Shown here: positions 7,960 to 9,219 of the stretch, one piece after another
Layout of the letters: each line of letters opens with the position of its first letter
Position numbering within the stretch: position 1 is the stretch's first letter
From: CAZQCI01 sp964592255
GTDB taxonomy: Bacteria; UBA10199; SBBF01
Reading direction: 5' to 3'
DNA length: 9,219 bases
Assembly (NCBI GenBank): GCA_964592255.1
Contig: CAZQCI010000085.1
Span: 1-9,219, forward strand
The notes under the pieces: model-generated
What the model was told of the DNA's origin: nothing
The model's input: only the letters and a program-made list of their open reading frames with translations
Database searches by the model: none
Translations under genes and position numbers: made by a program

Positions 7960-7999
7960 CTCCCAAAGGGATCCCTTTGGGATTATTTTAAGAGGGGGA
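7960..7999. repeat. Palindromic repeat, copy A (left of dapA)
   Basis: This 40-bp segment is the exact reverse complement of 8877-8916. Its centre CCCAAAGGGATCCCTTTGGG (7962-7981) is a perfect 20-bp palindrome, followed on the plus strand by ATTATTTTAAGAGGGGGA. The outer arm AGAGGGGG (7991-7998) has only a degraded partner, near CCCCTGCT (7954-7961). The copy covers the last four sense codons of dapA (S, P, S and part of the preceding codon) and its TAA stop. In the direction of transcription (minus) the hairpin has no T-run behind it, so it should not stop dapA-dapB transcription. On the plus strand it would look like a terminator. Similar short C/G-run palindromes are scattered in many bacterial genomes as non-autonomous mobile or REP-like elements; no transposase is present. 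Confidence 0.9.
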
Positions 8000-8854
8000 A
8001 ATTAAAATTTCCTCTAACTTTTTCCTATTACCTGCCGACATTTTTACTAACGGCAGACGATATTCTTCACGAATCAAACCCATCATGGACAGAGCCGCCT
8101 TCACAGGAATAGGGTTTGTCTCAAAAAACATGGCGTCATGAAGAGGCATGAGTTGCGCATGAATTTTTTCAGCCGTTCCAAAATCACCGGCAACAAAGGC
8201 CGCCCATTCTTCAGCACATTCTTTCGGACGCACATTCGCGGTAACCGAAATAGCACCCTTTCCTCCCAACTTATAGATGTCTAAGGTCAAGGCATCCTCT
8301 CCGGATAACACCACAAAATTTTTAGGACATTTTTCAATTAACTCTTTCACTTGCTCCAGCTTACCTGCTGCTTCCTTAATACCCACAATCGTATCCATCT
8401 GTGCCAGGCGAGCTACGGTATCAGGAAGAAGGTTAACAGCCGTTCTCCCCGGCACATTATACAAAACAATCGGAAGATCATCCGAGGCCGCAATGGCCTT
8501 AAAATGCTGATACAGCCCTTCTTGTGGAGGTTTATTATAGTAAGGTGTCACCTGAAGAGTCCCATCAGCTCCAGCCTTTGCTGATTGCTGATGCAGATAA
8601 ATGGCTTCAGTGGTGGAATTAGCCCCAGCCCCGGCTAACACTTTGACGCGGCCTTTGACGCAATCTACAGTAATTTCGATAACACGAATATGTTCTTCAA
8701 AAGACAATGTGGCCGACTCCCCCGTGGTACCGCAGGGTACAATCACACTCGTCCCTCCTTCAATTTGCCGCTCGATGAGATGACGCAAAGCGGGCTCATC
8801 GATTTTTCCTTCTTTAAACGGAGTGACTAACGCCACCATGGAGCCAGTAAACAT
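7988..8854 (-). CDS. dapA: 4-hydroxy-tetrahydrodipicolinate synthase
   Basis: Cytoplasmic aldolase-type enzyme that condenses pyruvate with aspartate semialdehyde, the first committed step to meso-DAP and lysine. Length 288 (E. coli 292). It opens MFTGSMVALVTPF as expected, so ATG 8854 is firm despite the weak ribosome site (GAGGGGG about 13 bases upstream, contributed by repeat sequence). Active-site residues by alignment to E. coli: Schiff-base lysine K160 in GIKEAAG, Y132 and R137 in YNVPGRT, T43 and T44 in GTTGES, Y106 in TPYYNKP. Lysine-feedback site positions H55, N79, E83 and Y105 are kept, but the histidine at E. coli position 53 is Phe here (F52). The C-terminus LEEILISPS ends inside repeat copy A. 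Palindromic repeats lie at both ends of the gene. Confidence 0.98.
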   Translation of the reverse strand: MFTGSMVALVTPFKEGKIDEPALRHLIERQIEGGTSVIVPCGTTGESATLSFEEHIRVIEITVDCVKGRVKVLAGAGANSTTEAIYLHQQSAKAGADGTLQVTPYYNKPPQEGLYQHFKAIAASDDLPIVLYNVPGRTAVNLLPDTVARLAQMDTIVGIKEAAGKLEQVKELIEKCPKNFVVLSGEDALTLDIYKLGGKGAISVTANVRPKECAEEWAAFVAGDFGTAEKIHAQLMPLHDAMFFETNPIPVKAALSMMGLIREEYRLPLVKMSAGNRKKLEEILISPS

Positions 8855-8876
8855 ATTTGTATTAACGCCCCCTCAA

Positions 8877-8922
8877 TCCCCCTCTTAAAATAATCCCAAA
8901 GGGATCCCTTTGGGAGAGGGGG
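8877..8922. repeat. Palindromic repeat, copy B (right of dapA)
   Basis: The first 40 bp (8877-8916) match the reverse complement of copy A perfectly. The palindrome CCCAAAGGGATCCCTTTGGG occupies 8895-8914. Outside it, CCCCCTCT (8878-8885) and AGAGGGGG (8915-8922) are perfect inverted arms, with a nine-base bulge TAAAATAAT on one side, so this copy keeps the full nested hairpin that copy A has partly lost. Flanking C- and G-runs (CCCCCTCAAT at 8869-8877, GGAAGGG at 8921-8927) may be the outer ends of the element. The copy makes up most of the 77-bp gap between lysA and dapA. Confidence 0.9.
8887..8914 (-). terminator. Candidate intrinsic terminator of lysA, formed by repeat copy B
   Basis: In the transcription direction the stem CCCAAAGG / CCTTTGGG closes on a GATC loop and is followed directly by ATTATTTT. 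It begins 17 bases after the lysA stop. The stem is strong, the T-run is broken by one A-containing step, so termination may be partial. If it works, dapA needs its own promoter or depends on read-through. Confidence 0.45.
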
Positions 8923-8931
8923 AAGGGAAAG

Positions 8932-9219
8932 TTAGGCTAAAAAATTTGGGATTTTTTCTCCCTTCACACACTCTTCAAGTTTCTCGCGTTCATTCACCAC
9001 AAAAAATTCGTTTCCCTTCACCATCACTTCAGCTGCTCGCGGACGGGAATTATAATTAGATGACATCGAAAAACCATAAGCACCTGCGCTCATCAAGGCT
9101 AAAAATTCTCCTGGAAACACACGGGAAATCTCACGGTCCTGAGCAAAAAAATCACCTGTTTCACAAATAGGCCCCACAATATCAGCTACAATTTTTTCAC
9201 GGTCGGAAGAGAAAACCAC
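8932..9219 (-). CDS. lysA: Diaminopimelate decarboxylase, C-terminal part (5' end beyond window)
   Basis: PLP enzyme that decarboxylates meso-DAP to L-lysine, the last step of the pathway. Only the final 95 codons are present; the reading frame is open through the right edge, so the codon at 9219 is not the start. Visible family motifs are GPICETGDFFAQDR, where the Cys contributes to the partner active site in the dimer, and GEFLALMSAGAYGFSMSSNYN followed by SRPRAAEVMV, which carries the conserved substrate/PLP tyrosine. The protein ends KIPNFLA with TAA at 8932-8934. It lies directly upstream of dapA in the same direction, 77 bp away, with repeat copy B between them. Confidence 0.96.
   Translation of the reverse strand: MVFSSDREKIVADIVGPICETGDFFAQDREISRVFPGEFLALMSAGAYGFSMSSNYNSRPRAAEVMVKGNEFFVVNEREKLEECVKGEKIPNFLA

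Noticed and set aside
7928..7987. Lysine riboswitch or leader peptide before dapB or dapA
   Set aside because: The gaps before dapB (60 bp) and dapA (77 bp) are much too short for a lysine riboswitch and are filled by the palindromic repeat.
7960..8916. A composite transposon or integron-like cassette carrying dapA
   Set aside because: The repeats are short and palindromic, there is no transposase or integrase, and dapA sits in its normal place between lysA and dapB with normal sequence.
1..9219. CRISPR array, tRNA, rRNA, phage or toxin-antitoxin genes
   Set aside because: No regularly spaced repeats, no RNA gene signatures and no such protein families were seen on either strand.

Overview
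The window is a single leftward-reading (minus-strand) gene string from a Gram-negative bacterium with moderately A+T-rich DNA. Ten genes lie head to tail, from right to left: lysA (3' end only), dapA, dapB, a TPR lipoprotein, a LolB/LolA-like secreted protein, and a five-gene peptide ABC transporter (lipoprotein binding protein, YejB-like permease, DppC-like permease, DppD-like ATPase, and a DppF-like ATPase cut by the left edge). Lipoprotein signals, a LolB-like protein and diaminopimelate genes imply an outer membrane and meso-DAP murein. The arrangement and protein style suggest a deltaproteobacterium-like lineage, but this is an impression; no marker gene fixes the taxon.

Right part (7151-9219): lysine/meso-diaminopimelate genes in the order lysA-dapA-dapB. 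dapA is bracketed by two copies of a palindromic repeat in opposite orientation. The two copies share a perfect 40-bp match (7960-7999 and 8877-8916). The left copy supplies the last codons and stop of dapA. The right copy fills most of the lysA-dapA gap and is shaped like a terminator for lysA.

Middle part (4864-7154): dapB overlaps the TPR lipoprotein gene by an ATGA junction. A 131-bp gap with two small hairpins follows, then a small exported LolB-like protein. The TPR lipoprotein next to a LolB-like protein resembles the LbcA-LolB neighbourhood of pseudomonads.

Left part (1-4894): transporter genes with overlaps or gaps of at most 12 bp, clearly one operon. The binding-protein gene starts inside the LolB-like gene, so the envelope gene and the transporter are probably co-transcribed. 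As a whole the string joins DAP/lysine synthesis, an outer-membrane lipoprotein pair and a peptide importer. A plausible but unproven theme is supply and recycling of murein peptides. No RNA gene, CRISPR array, integrase, transposase or origin was seen, and no stretch over 300 bp lacks a gene. The genes are all of recognisable families; the least ordinary features are the repeat pair around dapA and the linkage itself.
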